Assembly: GCF_000005505.3 (NCBI RefSeq)
Contig: NC_016133.3
Location: 32,202,737 to 32,266,736, forward strand
Source of the DNA: Brachypodium distachyon
Taxonomy: Eukaryota > Streptophyta > Magnoliopsida > Poales > Poaceae
Direction of reading: 5' to 3'
Length of the DNA: 64,000 nt
Both the position numbers and the translations under genes were made by a program. Below are positions 1 to 10,596 of the stretch, one piece after another. Under the pieces are notes generated by a model that did no database searches, was not told the origin of the DNA, and saw nothing but the letters and a program-made list of their open reading frames with translations. Within the stretch, counting starts at the first letter, position 1; the number at the start of each line of letters is the position of its first letter.

Positions 1-29
1 TGATTAGACTGGGCAGGACACTTAAATCC

Positions 30-2231
30 TCATTTCCTTGCAAGGTAGCCCAGAACGATGCTAAGCAGCCCAGACAAGAGTACAAACAACAGCGAGAAGC
101 CTCCTTGTTTAGTGGCTTCACGCCTTACCAACTCCTGCATGTTGGGGTGAAAATATTTTGCATGAGTAAGTAAAATGATCAAGGTGGTTTCAGATATCAG
201 AAATCTTGGAGCCCTGATTTATGGGTGTGTAGAATAACGGTTTATGTGTATATTTTAGAGGACATTTAGTTAAGGAAGTTATGCACTGACATCCATTTTA
301 TGATAGTATTTCAATCATGAGAGAACTCTTGCATTTTATTTTATTTTACTGTGGAGAGAACTCTTGCATTAGTAAGTGTAGTAGCCCCCATCTCAAAAAT
401 AGAGTGTAGAAGCCCATCGAAAGAGCACATGATTCCAACACAATACTCACCAACTCGTTTCGAAGCTTTTTATTTTGCTCAAGTGCAGAATCCTTTTCCT
501 CAGTTAATTTTGCAATCAAAGCTGACAGCTGAAATTAGATAAACAGACAAGTTTATTGTGCTCAGAAACAACAACAATAATTAAAACGCTAAGAAGAAGA
601 GTACAATTTTTGCCAAACAAGTAACTTTGGTACCAGTGAAGGCTGGAACAATCATTTAGTAAAACATTAAAAACCAACTAAACTAAAAGATGTCCTGATG
701 CCCGCATTACTAATGCCAGTAGTATGATGTATATAGTGAACTAGAAATATGGCCAAGACTACCAAAGAACAGATAATCCAACTTTACTTAAGAACATTAA
801 CTGGATGTGCACAATTAAAATCATAACTACATTTAGTCATGTAATTCCAATAAGAAGCAACTAAATATGAATCATATGGCAAGAATAATAAAGAAGACCT
901 ACTATTATGTTCCCATCGTTTCTGGGCAACAATGATTTACATTTTAAAAGGCCAAAGAACAACGAGTCTAATGGGCTCACCTCAAGGGACTGCACATCAG
1001 GTCCTGCATATGTTCTTGTTTCCTACAGTTTCACGCCAGAAGACAAAACAGTCAAAATAAGAATTATACAAACAAAAAATTATCAGCCAAAGAACTTATA
1101 TATATTAGAACATACAACAGCATGTCCTGCAGCCTTAAGTAATTCCTCAGTCCTCATAAGTGGTCCTCTAGGTGATCCAACCTCCTGAGAACACATTATT
1201 CATCTCCTTAGACTCACATCAATACAGAAATATCGAGAAGAAAGACTTACTGTCCCCAGCTCAGCTGATCTCAGTGACACCGAGCCACTCGACAGCTCTG
1301 AAGCACTCCTCCCATTGTCCAAAATTTGCTGCATAGGCACAAGGATTCGCTGTGGACCATCATTCTCCTCCGCAATCTCAGAAGGCGATTCAGGTGGCAT
1401 CACATAAGTGACCCTCATCTTCACCTCCTCAACAACATTACCCTCTTTTTTCATGAACTAGTCAACAAACACCAAACATCAAAGCACAAAAAATCAAATA
1501 TCAAACCTAATGCCATAAACAACATGAAAGCTGCACCCTGGTACTATTACCAGTCCATTACCATTTGAGGGGTGATGTCCTGCGCTGACAAGCCATCACC
1601 GACGACCACGCTCTGCACCAAGAATTTGTCCTTGCATTGCAAGTCCGGTGGCGCAATGGTCTGCGCTTGCATCGTCACTGGTCCACACAAAACGCAGAGA
1701 AATTTCTCCATCAGAATCAACAAAAGAATACTCTAAACTCTAAAGTATGAATTGAGCAGTTTCTTGAGCTCTGGCAGTCTAGCTGGTACAGTGAACAGAA
1801 CACGTTACCTACAACTACGCAGGTGGACCGCGGCCGCACGACGCCATTGTTGGGGCGCACGCAGTACTTCTTGGGGCTCGTCGTCTTAACCTACTACCCA
1901 CACGCATCACAGGGGCACAACAGAAAAGCATAAGAGAATCCGTCGAGAAGCTAAAGCGACGGAGATTTTCTAGGGTTCAGCACCAAAATTAACAGGCGGT
2001 TCACCTTAAAGGCGACGTTGCTTTCTGTCTTGTTGGTCATCTTCAGGGGGCAGGAGATCTGCTTGTCGAGTTCGACTGTGTATGCGAAGAACTTGGAGAC
2101 GGATCAACGGGAAAATCCAGGAAAATTCTGAAACGAGAAGGAGGTAGAAAGGAGAGTTCGAGAGCGGAGAGCTTACAGGGGAACTGGAGCTCGGGGGGGT
2201 CGACGTCGAGGAGGTCGCCGGAGGCGGCCAT
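30..2231 (-). CDS. VAP27: VAP27-type vesicle-associated membrane protein-associated protein (MSP domain), 9 exons
   Basis: Tail-anchored ER protein of the VAP family, which tethers the ER to the plasma membrane, endosomes and cytoskeleton by binding FFAT motifs. Exons (minus strand): 2231-2177, 2075-2005, 1890-1809, 1677-1562, 1457-1251, 1184-1116, 1022-981, 528-451, 134-30. All introns are GT-AG and the 825 nt give 274 aa without a break. The ATG at 2231 opens MAASGDLLDVDPPELQFPFE, the usual VAP27 start. Residues about 5-125 form the MSP (major sperm protein) domain, with the conserved blocks KQISC, NKTE.NVAFKVKT, PKKYCVRPN and PPDLQCKDKFL. A Ser-rich linker follows, then a coiled coil (about 195-240, LTEEKDSALEQNKKLRNEL), then a C-terminal membrane anchor (about 253-270, FSLLFVLLSGLLSIVLGYL) ending in ARK. 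Length and layout are normal for the family. Family identity is secure; which paralogue it is cannot be told. The gene looks intact. Confidence 0.95.
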
Positions 2232-3133
2232 GGCTGCTGGCCTGCTGTGCCCCAAGGGGAAGGAAGAAGTGGTGGGAAAAGGGGGCCTTTTGGTCGGAGG
2301 AATCGTGCTTCAGCTCTGGCTTTGGTTTTTTGGATGCAAATTTCTTGGGGTTTTATGTTAATTAGCTTTTTCCTTTATTTTGAATTTCTTCCATTTCTTC
2401 ATATTGAAATTTGCAGGATTTTAAAATTTTCGAATTGAGGATAAAAGTTTTTTAATCCTGGATCAAACAACCTCTATTAATAGACAAAATTCTTTAAGAT
2501 TAAAATCTTGCAAAAAAAAATAATGAAATTCATTTGATTCAAAGATGTACTCGGTTTGGTTTTACCATTTATGAAAATATTAAAGGTCTTCATACAAAAT
2601 CATGAAATATATTTATCATGGGTGCTTTTTTTTCATTAAATGGCTTATATTTATTACCTACTAGTATGGAACAGTGGCGTATTCCGGATTTTGAGCCAGG
2701 TGGTCCAACTGACACAAAAGATACACAAAGGAGTACTCTCTTTTTTCCACATAAACATGTTAATATACTCTGGCTGCCGCACAACATCAGATGTCTCTTC
2801 TTGTCTTCGCCTAGTGTCCGCCGCACGCGACAGGCACCAAGCTCTATGCTCGCTAGGGTTTCACTATGGGTTCTATTTTCTTATTCTTGGACTGAATTAT
2901 GTGAGTCATATGGGTTGACGGCAAGATCCCGGATACGGAGTATCTCACGTAAAGTATTTCTTTTTTTCCAGAGGACACATAGAGTATTTCATAATTATCT
3001 TGTACCGTTGGCGCACCCCCATCCCACCTTGTATTTACCAAATTAGAAGGTATGTTAAATACACGAATTTTGTGGATTATATTTTCTCTACCTCGTGACC
3101 AACGGTATTGGTTTTTACAAATCTTCTATATCT
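2232..3133. other. Intergenic, promoter side of VAP27 gene
   Basis: No gene recognised. The first part should hold the VAP27 promoter and 5' leader. From about 2670 a stretch beginning CAGTGGCGTATTCCGG resembles the CAGTGGCGGA terminus of grass hAT elements, but no matching opposite end was found. The rest is AT-rich with no coding character. Confidence 0.5.
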
Positions 3134-3380
3134 AAGTAGGAGAAACCCACTACTTGATTTTTCTCAACATGCAAACATGCCACATCATCACATCATTAAC
3201 ATGTTCACACCTATTTAGTAAGAAACTCATATTTGACAAAAATGACAAACCGCACGGAAGTAGGAGAAACCCGCTACTTGATTTTTCTCAACATGCAAAC
3301 ATGCCACATCATCACATCATTAATATGTTCACACCTATTTAGTGAGACACTTATATTTGACAAAAATGACAAACCGCACA
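3134..3380. repeat. Tandem duplication, two copies of about 124 bp
   Basis: The unit starting AAGTAGGAGAAACCC at 3134 is repeated from 3258 with a few substitutions (for example cccActac/cccGctac, ttaAcatg/ttaAtatg) and ends near 3380 at aaaccgcac. It is a simple segmental tandem duplication; no gene or transposon terminus is evident in it. Confidence 0.8.
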
Positions 3381-4846
3381 GTGTTATTTGTATTGGGCAA
3401 AAATAACTAATAGTCTTTTTGGTCGCCTTTTCCGTTGACAACCCTAAATCATGATCTACTTTAAATGGCACACTATCTGTAGGCCCCTTTCTTGACAGAA
3501 TGGGGTGAGTTGCTGAATTTGTTATCTGTACGAGCATATGTATATATGTGTGAATATATGCTCAGCAAAAGGTAATATACTTTCCGTTGTTGCCCGGTCG
3601 TTCTCACTCGTGTTGGCATCACATCATTCACAATAAATAGGAAGGTGTGCATACATCCTGTCGACCGAGAGACAAGAGTAAAAAAGAAGTGTCCATGCAT
3701 CTGTGTGCATGCAAACGGTTTTGTCAAAAGATATACCAGAGGGACACTTTATGTGCCTTTGACAAATTCACCCTTCACGTTATCATGTTGTGACTAATTG
3801 CTAGACAAATTGATGCTATCGAGCCGTCTAATCCTTTGCATGTTGTAATGTTGCAATCAGTGGCGTTTGGATTTATTAATTTCTTCTCTTTTTACAGGAA
3901 GCCGTCTCCACATGCCCGTGCATCGATCGATTTTTCACCATATTATGATGCGGTGGCTAAGACTATAAACTTTGATCATTTGTTCCTCTTACGACAAAGA
4001 ATAATTTGGTAAAAGCAAAGGGACATGTGACTGTTTTCAAATTACTTGGAACAAACATTTCCAAGTCGAACGTGTTGCTCAATACCTTGGAGTATTTCTA
4101 ACAAAATTGAGAACATAAAATTGAGTATAATTAAAGTTGTTTGGTTGCACCACAAAAGGAGATATGGATTTCACAAAAAACAAGTGGAATTACTACGGTA
4201 ACAATTAAACAAATAAAATCAACAAGAAATACAACTCAGCGCAAATTGGTCCATAAAAAGAATTTATAAGATTACTCTTATGAGTCAGAGAAAAAATCTA
4301 AATAATTGTAAGTCTTACTACTATTCTTTGATTGCCATTGAATCAAAGAGACCCTAAGCCCCCCCCCCCCCCCCCCACCCCAAAATGATCCATCAAATGT
4401 AAATCTCAAGACTTAGATCTTTTTTCTTCAAAAATGACAGGGGGATTGTAGTAGTCGATGTTTTTTTAGTTCTCACTCCGATCCATAATAAGTGTGGGTT
4501 TAGTACAAAGTTAGAGAGAGTATGATTTAACAACTTGTCAATGTTATTTTTCGTTCTTTCCCTCCATCTTGTTTCTCTCTTCTCACCATGGCGAAGGGGC
4601 GAGATATCTGCATGTGACAACTCGGGAAGAGAAAGTCTTCCTAAAAAAGAGAGGACAGCCCATGTCCAAAATGTCCCGAGATGGTCAATAAATTTAGAAT
4701 AAAAATACAAAGAATTTAAAAGCAAAAGTAATTATTCATGTAAACATTTGAGTCCTGAATATACTTCTAGATTTTCATGCAAAAAAGTTATTCGAGACCG
4801 CCGGTACGAAAACAAATTCATTTATCTTTTCAATCCAAAATTGATA
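3381..4846. other. Intergenic, no gene recognised
   Basis: AT-rich sequence with no credible coding region. It contains a homopolymer C run of about 18 bp (4359-4376). A Stowaway-like half end (cactccgatccataataagtgt) lies near 4471, and a sequence near 4340-4355 resembles a Tourist-type end (rc GGGTCTCTTTGATTC); no complete element could be delimited. Confidence 0.4.
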
Positions 4847-4970
4847 CTCCCTCCGTTCAACAAAAAATGTCTCGAGTTTGTCAAAATTTGGATGTATCTA
4901 GACATCACTTAGTGTATAGATGCATTCAAATTTAGTCAAAATTGAGACATCTTTTGTTGGACCGGAGGAC
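4847..4970. mobile_element. Stowaway MITE (Tc1/mariner type)
   Basis: The element begins CTCCCTCCGTTCAACAAAA and ends in the inverse, ttttgttggaccggagga. It is 124 bp long and flanked by the dinucleotide TA on both sides (4845-4846 and 4971-4972). Terminal sequence, length and TA target are typical of Triticeae Stowaway elements. Non-coding. Confidence 0.85.
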
Positions 4971-4972
4971 TA

Positions 4973-5639
4973 ATTTTTTTTCATAAAAAACTACACGCAT
5001 GCATCTTCAAACTACACCAAAAAGGACGCGGTTTTCTAAAATGTCAATGATTATACAGGTCCATGCTTAAAAGCAAGACCCCACCAGTTGAGATCTCTAA
5101 CTAGTTTGACTTTTTCTGATTCGAAGCCATGCATGCATGCAATTGCAATCAGATCGCGTGTAGGCAAATGAGACCAAATTTATTGTGTCATGACTCGTGC
5201 GTGAGCCTACACGTACTACTAGAAATTAATCATGGATGCAGTGTATATTCCTGCATCATTGTGGGGTATTGCTTTGCTGTGAGATGCCGTCGCGTTGAAT
5301 GGTTGCTTTTATAGGAGTGCGTGCATGTACCGGGCGGACCAGAGACGCCAGGCGATGCACTGAACCAGAACGAGCTACGAGCCCCGCGGCGGCGCCGTGT
5401 CGTTGGGTCGTGCGTGCAATGCATGCTCTCAGCTCTCTCATCAGTTATGGAAGATGATCGACTGGGTTGGTGATTCGAAGCCGTGGGATCGATACTTCAC
5501 ACGGAACGAAATCCAAGATTGCAGGTAAAGAAAGTGAAGATGAAATCATGAAACGAAGATTGCTGGAAGATCAATCACAGCCAACGGAATCATGAATTCA
5601 TGATCGTTCGAATATACACGATCCATACAGTACAGTATT
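4973..5639. other. Intergenic, no gene recognised
   Basis: No coding region, RNA gene or transposon end was recognised. The last bases (5640-5654) are the left target duplication of the SINE that follows. Confidence 0.4.
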
Positions 5640-5654
5640 ACTCCTACTGTTGTT

Positions 5655-5880
5655 GCGAACAGGATTCTAGCGTAATGGCTAGAGCATCCAGTAGCACCCT
5701 TTTGGTCCTAGGTTTAACTCCCGTTGGAAGCGAATTTCAAGCCGGCTTTGATCTCACGTGGCGCCGCAGGTGCTACTGTGTATGGGTGGGCATGAGGTTC
5801 GGCGATTTTCTAGTCCTGTGTGAGAAGATCTTCTTCTTTCAAACGATACCGGGTTTTTCCCGCAGGCCTATTTTTTTTTT
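5655..5880 (+). mobile_element. tRNA-derived SINE with 15-bp target-site duplication
   Basis: The head resembles a tRNA gene. An A-box-like block, TAGCGTAATGGCTAGAGCA, lies at about 5669, and a B-box-like block, GGTTTAACTCC, at 5711-5721 (consensus GGTTCGANNCC), with the spacing of an internal RNA polymerase III promoter. A tRNA-unrelated body follows and the element ends in ten T residues (5871-5880). It is bracketed by 15-bp direct repeats, ACTCCTACTGTTGTT (5640-5654) and ACTCCTACTGATGTT (5881-5895), which differ at one base, as expected for L1-type target-primed insertion. Length (226 bp) and T tail fit grass SINEs. It is not a functional tRNA gene, since no cloverleaf closes. Confidence 0.85.
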
Positions 5881-5895
5881 ACTCCTACTGATGTT

Positions 5896-6490
5896 CAAGA
5901 TCAAGAGGCCGTCGATCTAATATCCGGACACGCGTGGCGGCCTGTGAAAATCAACGCGTTATGCCAACGATGATTGCACGGGCCCCGCCATGCATTCTGG
6001 TGCGCTTAAAAGCGGCCCTGGTCCGGCCTGCCGGCAAATGTGACCGAATTTGTCCTTTCGTGAGCCTATTGAAATCATATCATAAACAGATATATCATAA
6101 AAACTAGCAACAATATCATGTGCTGCTACCGATTAAAATGAATTTATTTTTAAATTTATTGTATTATTGTCTATTATCTTAGACCATATAATTTATTATG
6201 TTAAACCAAGAAGTGATGAAAGAAAGAACAACAGACAAGGCCGAGGATAATGGACTAATGCCACTAATCAAGAAATGTGGTTTCGTGAAATTTACTATAA
6301 ATTGAACGATAAGTGGAGCGAACTCCTGCATTAATAGGTGGTTTGGTTCTCTTGTTATAGAGACTAGCATAACGCACATGGGTCGCTATGGACTAAAAAA
6401 TACCTGACATATTTACATACAATGTGGCACTATCATAGAATATTGTGTTCAGATCATGTAAGGCATAGTCATTCTCATTTCAATGTGTTA
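5896..6490. other. Intergenic, no gene recognised
   Basis: AT-rich DNA without coding or RNA features that could be supported. It ends with the TTA (6488-6490) that is one half of the target duplication of the Harbinger-type element. Confidence 0.4.
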
Positions 6491-7063
6491 GAGCATCTCC
6501 AAGGCTGACCAGCCAAATGGACAAGCCATCCAACCGTTTGTCCACCGTCGGAACAATTTGACAAGTGTCCATTTACCACATCACCCAATAGACACGAGCT
6601 AAATGTCCGTCTTTCATATTGTCCACACCTATTTCTCGATGAATTGTATTATCAAACATCTATGTATTCAACAATATCAATGCAAGAATAAATCGTAGAG
6701 TGCAAATTAATTAAAACGACATGGGCCAAATATTTCAAATGACAAAGTTCAAATATCTCAAATGGCATAGTATCGAAATAAGCACAAATCATGCGGTGCG
6801 TCATCACAAATTAATGACATGGCACTGTCAGGACGCGGGAGATATGCCTCTGGTTGGCACGCGTGGAGAGCAAATTCTTTTGCTTTTTTTCATGCCCAAA
6901 TTAATGTTGCCAAAGCCAATTCAAATTTGGCTTGAATATGGCATGTTAGCGGACAAACGGACGGACGGCAAGTGTTTGGTTAGTCTCATTGGATTGCAAT
7001 TTTTGGTCCGCGGACAAAAACGGACGGATGGCGAGTTTTTAGCTAATGTCATTGAAGATGCCC
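6491..7063. mobile_element. Non-autonomous PIF/Harbinger element with TTA target duplication
   Basis: Starts GAGCATCTCCAAGGCTGAC and ends with the imperfect inverse GTCATTGAAGATGCCC. The 573-bp unit is flanked by TTA at 6488-6490 and 7064-7066, the 3-bp target duplication typical of PIF/Harbinger elements. The interior contains GGACAAACGGACGGA-type motifs and no transposase. Superfamily assignment rests on the target and on the GAGCATCTCCA end, common among grass Harbinger/Tourist elements. Confidence 0.75.
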
Positions 7064-7066
7064 TTA

Positions 7067-7904
7067 AATCAACAACGGAAGCAGTCCGAAAAAACCGAAG
7101 ACCGCCGTCGCTAATTAAGTTTTTAATAGGAAAAAAAGATGAAGATGTAGGGGTATGCTAACCAGTAACCAGACATTTGAATATCTGATGACTGATAGTG
7201 CGGTGAACGTGAACGCGCGCGGCGACGAGTGGCTCCGTGTCCCTCGGCCGTCCGCGCGTACGTGATTGAGTGGTGCTCCGAATCTCCCATCTCAGTCCAT
7301 CGGAGTTTTTAGTTGTTGAGGAATCTGCCCTGGCCTGGCGTACGCACGAACACACGGTACGCTGGTAGGAACCAATTGGACTGCTGGGTCAGGCCGGCAG
7401 GTGCGATACAGCTCTGCAACGGCAACACGTTGAATTCTTGAGGACACAAATAAAAAGGTCCAAAAAGGTTGGTCCCGTTCGTGCCATCTTGGCTTTGAAT
7501 GCGATCCCCAAGATCTTGCCTTCGTCATGGCAGAGCAACTCTGTTGTAGGTCTTCTGCTGTTTCAGCAAACAAAAAAGACTGGAAGCTGGAGATATGATT
7601 TAAGATTTCAACAGGAGGATCTCAACAGAGCTCGGATACGCTATCAAGAACAGTAATAGCTCAGCTGATGCTTTCTTTTCCCTACATCTCATTCTCATTC
7701 TCATTCTCAACACATGTACAACCACAGAGGTGGCCGGCCATCTCTGCATCTAAGCAATGGAGCTCGGTGCTCCGAGACTAAAAACTCTACCAAATCCTGC
7801 CATTTCATCCTCTTTACAACTCTCTCTGAACCACGAAAACAAGACATGAACAACCTAATACACTAGTGGTAGTGTCTAGATATTGCATACTTTATCGTCT
7901 TGTT
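7067..7904. other. Intergenic, 3' side of the 111-aa gene
   Basis: No coding region supported. The part nearest 7904 should contain the 3' UTR of the minus-strand gene. Low-complexity cattctcattctcattctc lies near 7690. Confidence 0.4.
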
Positions 7905-8240
7905 TCAAACCTTCTCCGGCGCCGTTCCGAGCGTCGCCCCGTGGCTGCCGCTGCTCTTCTTCCTGGTGACCCTGATGTAGCAGAAGATGGCGGCCACCAC
8001 CGCCGCCGCGAACCCGGCAAGGATCACTTCGGCGCCGGCGATCGACCTGTCCTCGTGCCGCCGCGGCCGCGCCACGTCGCCGGCCGGCCCCTCCGCCGCC
8101 GGTGCGCCGGCCGGCCACGGCGTCTGCGCCACGCCGCCCAGCAGCTGCCTGGCCATCGCCATCGCGGCCGCGTCGCCGAGAACCAGCAGCAGAAGAAGCA
8201 CCAGCACCCTCGGCGAACACAAGAAGCCGCGCCTCGCCAT
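7905..8240 (-). CDS. Small signal-peptide/membrane protein, 111 aa, unknown function
   Basis: Single-exon reading frame from ATG (8240-8238) to TGA (7907-7905). Residues 1-30 look like a cleavable signal peptide: MARRGF, then a Leu/Val run (RVLVLLLLLVLGDAAAMAMA). A Pro/Ala/Gly-rich segment follows with an Arg patch (about 55-65, ARPRRHEDRS). A second hydrophobic stretch (about 68-89, AGAEVILAGFAAAVVAAIFCYI) could span the membrane. The tail is basic then Ser/Gly-rich (RVTRKKSSGSHG). This predicts a small type I membrane protein with an extracellular/lumenal middle and a short cytosolic tail. I do not recognise a named family. A TATA box 138 bp upstream supports expression. The GC-rich codon use is usual for intronless grass genes. 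An in-frame upstream extension exists but lies partly in the promoter and lacks the signal peptide at its N-terminus. Confidence 0.75.
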   Translation of the reverse strand: MARRGFLCSPRVLVLLLLLVLGDAAAMAMARQLLGGVAQTPWPAGAPAAEGPAGDVARPRRHEDRSIAGAEVILAGFAAAVVAAIFCYIRVTRKKSSGSHGATLGTAPEKV

Positions 8241-8377
8241 TGCAGCCGCTATTAACTGGAGGAATACTACTCTGTTTTCTCGATTTGTATGTGAGCTCCG
8301 GACTTGTGTGAGCTGGGGATGCGAGGAGCAGGGGAGAGTAGAGTGGGTGTGGGTGTGGCCGTGTGGTTGAGTGTGTG

Positions 8378-8386
8378 TATATATAG
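8378..8386 (-). promoter_or_regulatory. TATA box of the 111-aa protein gene
   Basis: On the minus strand the sequence reads CTATATATA, about 140 bp upstream of the ATG at 8240. This predicts transcription starting near 8345-8355 and a leader of about 110 nt. Inferred from sequence only. Confidence 0.6.
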
Positions 8387-10082
8387 GCCGTAGGAGGGCA
8401 GTGAGCTGGAAGCTGACCACGGTCGCGTGCCAGGCTGGCGCGTGAGATTGGAGTGGATTCTGGAGGGAGGAGGAGGTTCGGATCAGGGGAGATTGTCGCG
8501 GGGAAGGTTGGGGTTGGGCGAGTGCTGTCCTGCGGACTCCTGCCCTGGCTGGGCAGCCGCGGAGGCATGGCATGGCATTTGCTGGAAACCTGGAAGAGGG
8601 GAAAGATGCTGTGTCCTCCTTGGCCTTTACTTCCTTGCAGTGGTTTGCTGTACTAGGCCTACGAGCTAGCGAGTGCGACAATTGAGGCTTGAGATCCGGT
8701 GTGTTGTACCGGAGGAAGCTCCTGTATGCCGCGTTTTGCTACGACTCTACGAGTAGATGAGCTTGGACTGCTTGGTTTCACAGAGGCAGTAGTACTAACC
8801 ATACGGGCCATATTGTACCTCATTTATCAACTCGTTAATAGTTTTATCCATTTATGATCAACAAGTTTTTCCTGTGTTATGCAGACGATGTTACTCTATT
8901 CTATCTGCATTTTACCATCGTTTATTTTGAGTTTTCCTCTCTTTCACTATTTCCTGTGGTTCTCGTTCGTGCAGTGCTGGTTTTTCCAGTTGGCCCGGGC
9001 GGGAAGCAGTCAGCACTCTCACTTCATCAGCAGCTGGTCTGACATTTGACCCTTGTCAAAAGCGCGCGGCTGCGATCTCCTTGTTTGGTGGAGTGGGAAG
9101 AGCACGGCTCGCTGTCTCCCGTTCACGGCCAGCTGGATTATGGATCCGTGGCTCCGTGCTGACTAGGCTAGCTAGGCTACCCAAATGGAGCACGGGAGTA
9201 CTATCCCCAGTCAGAATACGCGTTTGGTACCGGGTGCCCTTCCTGCTGCCTACGTGCAAAGGAGTATGCTCCATCTGCTCGGGGACGATTTTGGTTGTTT
9301 TATACTAGGATCTTGGTTGTTTTACTTCCAGCTCTTCTAGCGAGGACGCATGCAAAGCAAGTACTATGAGCTTTCGTGTTGGTGATGGGATGCTCTACTG
9401 CGAACTTTGGTGAGAACAAAAAATAAAATTCAACCCATCACAAGGCCATGATTGCCAAGACCAAGCACCGGACCGCCAAAGCACCTACTTAACGAAAGCG
9501 AGGCCCCGTGCGAAGGATCTCCAAGGATTAGATCCGCTCCGCACCCTGCCACCCAGTATGATGTCCAAAACGCAAAACGAAAGAGAACACACGTGCGATG
9601 GGGCAAAGCCACCTTTACACAATCAAACTTTTCACCCACACTGAATTGCTACTGCATAGGCGTAATAGATTTACTAGACCTTTGTAGTCTGCACTGCATC
9701 ACTAAGGTACTTAGACCCCAAGTCTTCCTCTGATCAAAATCTAAAGCAGTAAAGCGACGTCAGAATCTCCCTACGACAACTAGCCGAATAACTTGCCATG
9801 GATCCGACGATCGACCCTAGTTCCTATGTCTATGCGCTGTCGCCGGCTGCATCTCGTCGATTGCACGAGACGACGAGGGAGCACATGACGATTTGTTCAC
9901 CGGTTCCGGGACAGGAAGGCAACATGGGGTACCCGGAAACATGTGATTTGCGAAGAAGCGGTGGCCGAGCAGGGGAGCAGCTTCAGCGAATCACATTTGA
10001 ATAGATTTGCATGTGTTGCAACAAGGAGACAAAAAATTACCAGAAAAAGGATGGCCAGCAAGACTGATACTGAACTTAGTTA
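8387..10082. other. Intergenic, no gene recognised
   Basis: Upstream region of the 111-aa gene followed by DNA without a supportable coding region. Short open frames occur on both strands, but none has recognisable domains or clean gene structure. Confidence 0.4.
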
Positions 10083-10193
10083 CTCCCTCCTGTCGGAATT
10101 ACTTGTCGAAATATTACATGTATCTAGACGCTTTTGCACATAGATACATTCATATTTGGAAAATTTGAGATAGGTAATACCGGTCTGAGGGAC
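10083..10193. mobile_element. Stowaway MITE
   Basis: Begins CTCCCTCCTGTCGGAATTAC after TA (10081-10082), contains the common internal motif acatgtatctagacgcttttg...tagatacattcatatttgg, and ends ggtctgagggac before TA (10194-10195). Length 111 bp. Ends are diverged, so this is an old copy. Confidence 0.75.
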
Positions 10194-10596
10194 TACTAAA
10201 CAAACCAGCTGAAACAAAACTAGAAGAGAACTTCTCCAGGAGTTTTGTGCAAGTATACATTGTGATTGTCAAGCCACCACACGTGACAGTCAAAACTGAC
10301 CAAGGCTGCATAAAGCTTACCGTGGACAATTTAATTTATATTTAGTTTTGTATAATTGAGATAGCCACCTTCGAGAAAGCATTATGATCTCCAATATATT
10401 TTGCTTTCAGTTTGACTTATGTTTTGACATAACCCGTTACTTGCTTCTTCCATGTATGTAAGGCCCCATTTTAAATCCAAGTTTTTCAAAATTAGAAGGC
10501 CATTATTCAAAAAAAATATATCTCACATCATGTCTCACTCAATTGCAAGTACTTGTGCTTCAAATTTGTATTACATGCAACTGATACATGTCTACC
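10194..10596. other. Intergenic, no gene recognised
   Basis: AT-rich DNA downstream of the OWL1-like gene. No features beyond the left target duplication (ctacc, 10592-10596) of the solo LTR. Confidence 0.4.

Noticed and set aside
2670..3050. Possible hAT element starting CAGTGGCGTATTCCGG
   Set aside because: No complementary right end or 8-bp target duplication found.
4130..4355. Possible Tourist MITE (right end rc GGGTCTCTTTGATTC, left gtttggttgcacc)
   Set aside because: The two ends match each other only weakly, and a convincing 3-bp duplication pair could not be set.
5655..5730. Possible tRNA gene (A- and B-box-like motifs)
   Set aside because: No cloverleaf closes, and the T tail and 15-bp target duplications show it is the head of a SINE.
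9430..10004. Several short open frames upstream of the 111-aa gene
   Set aside because: No homology recognised, no splice structure and random codon composition.
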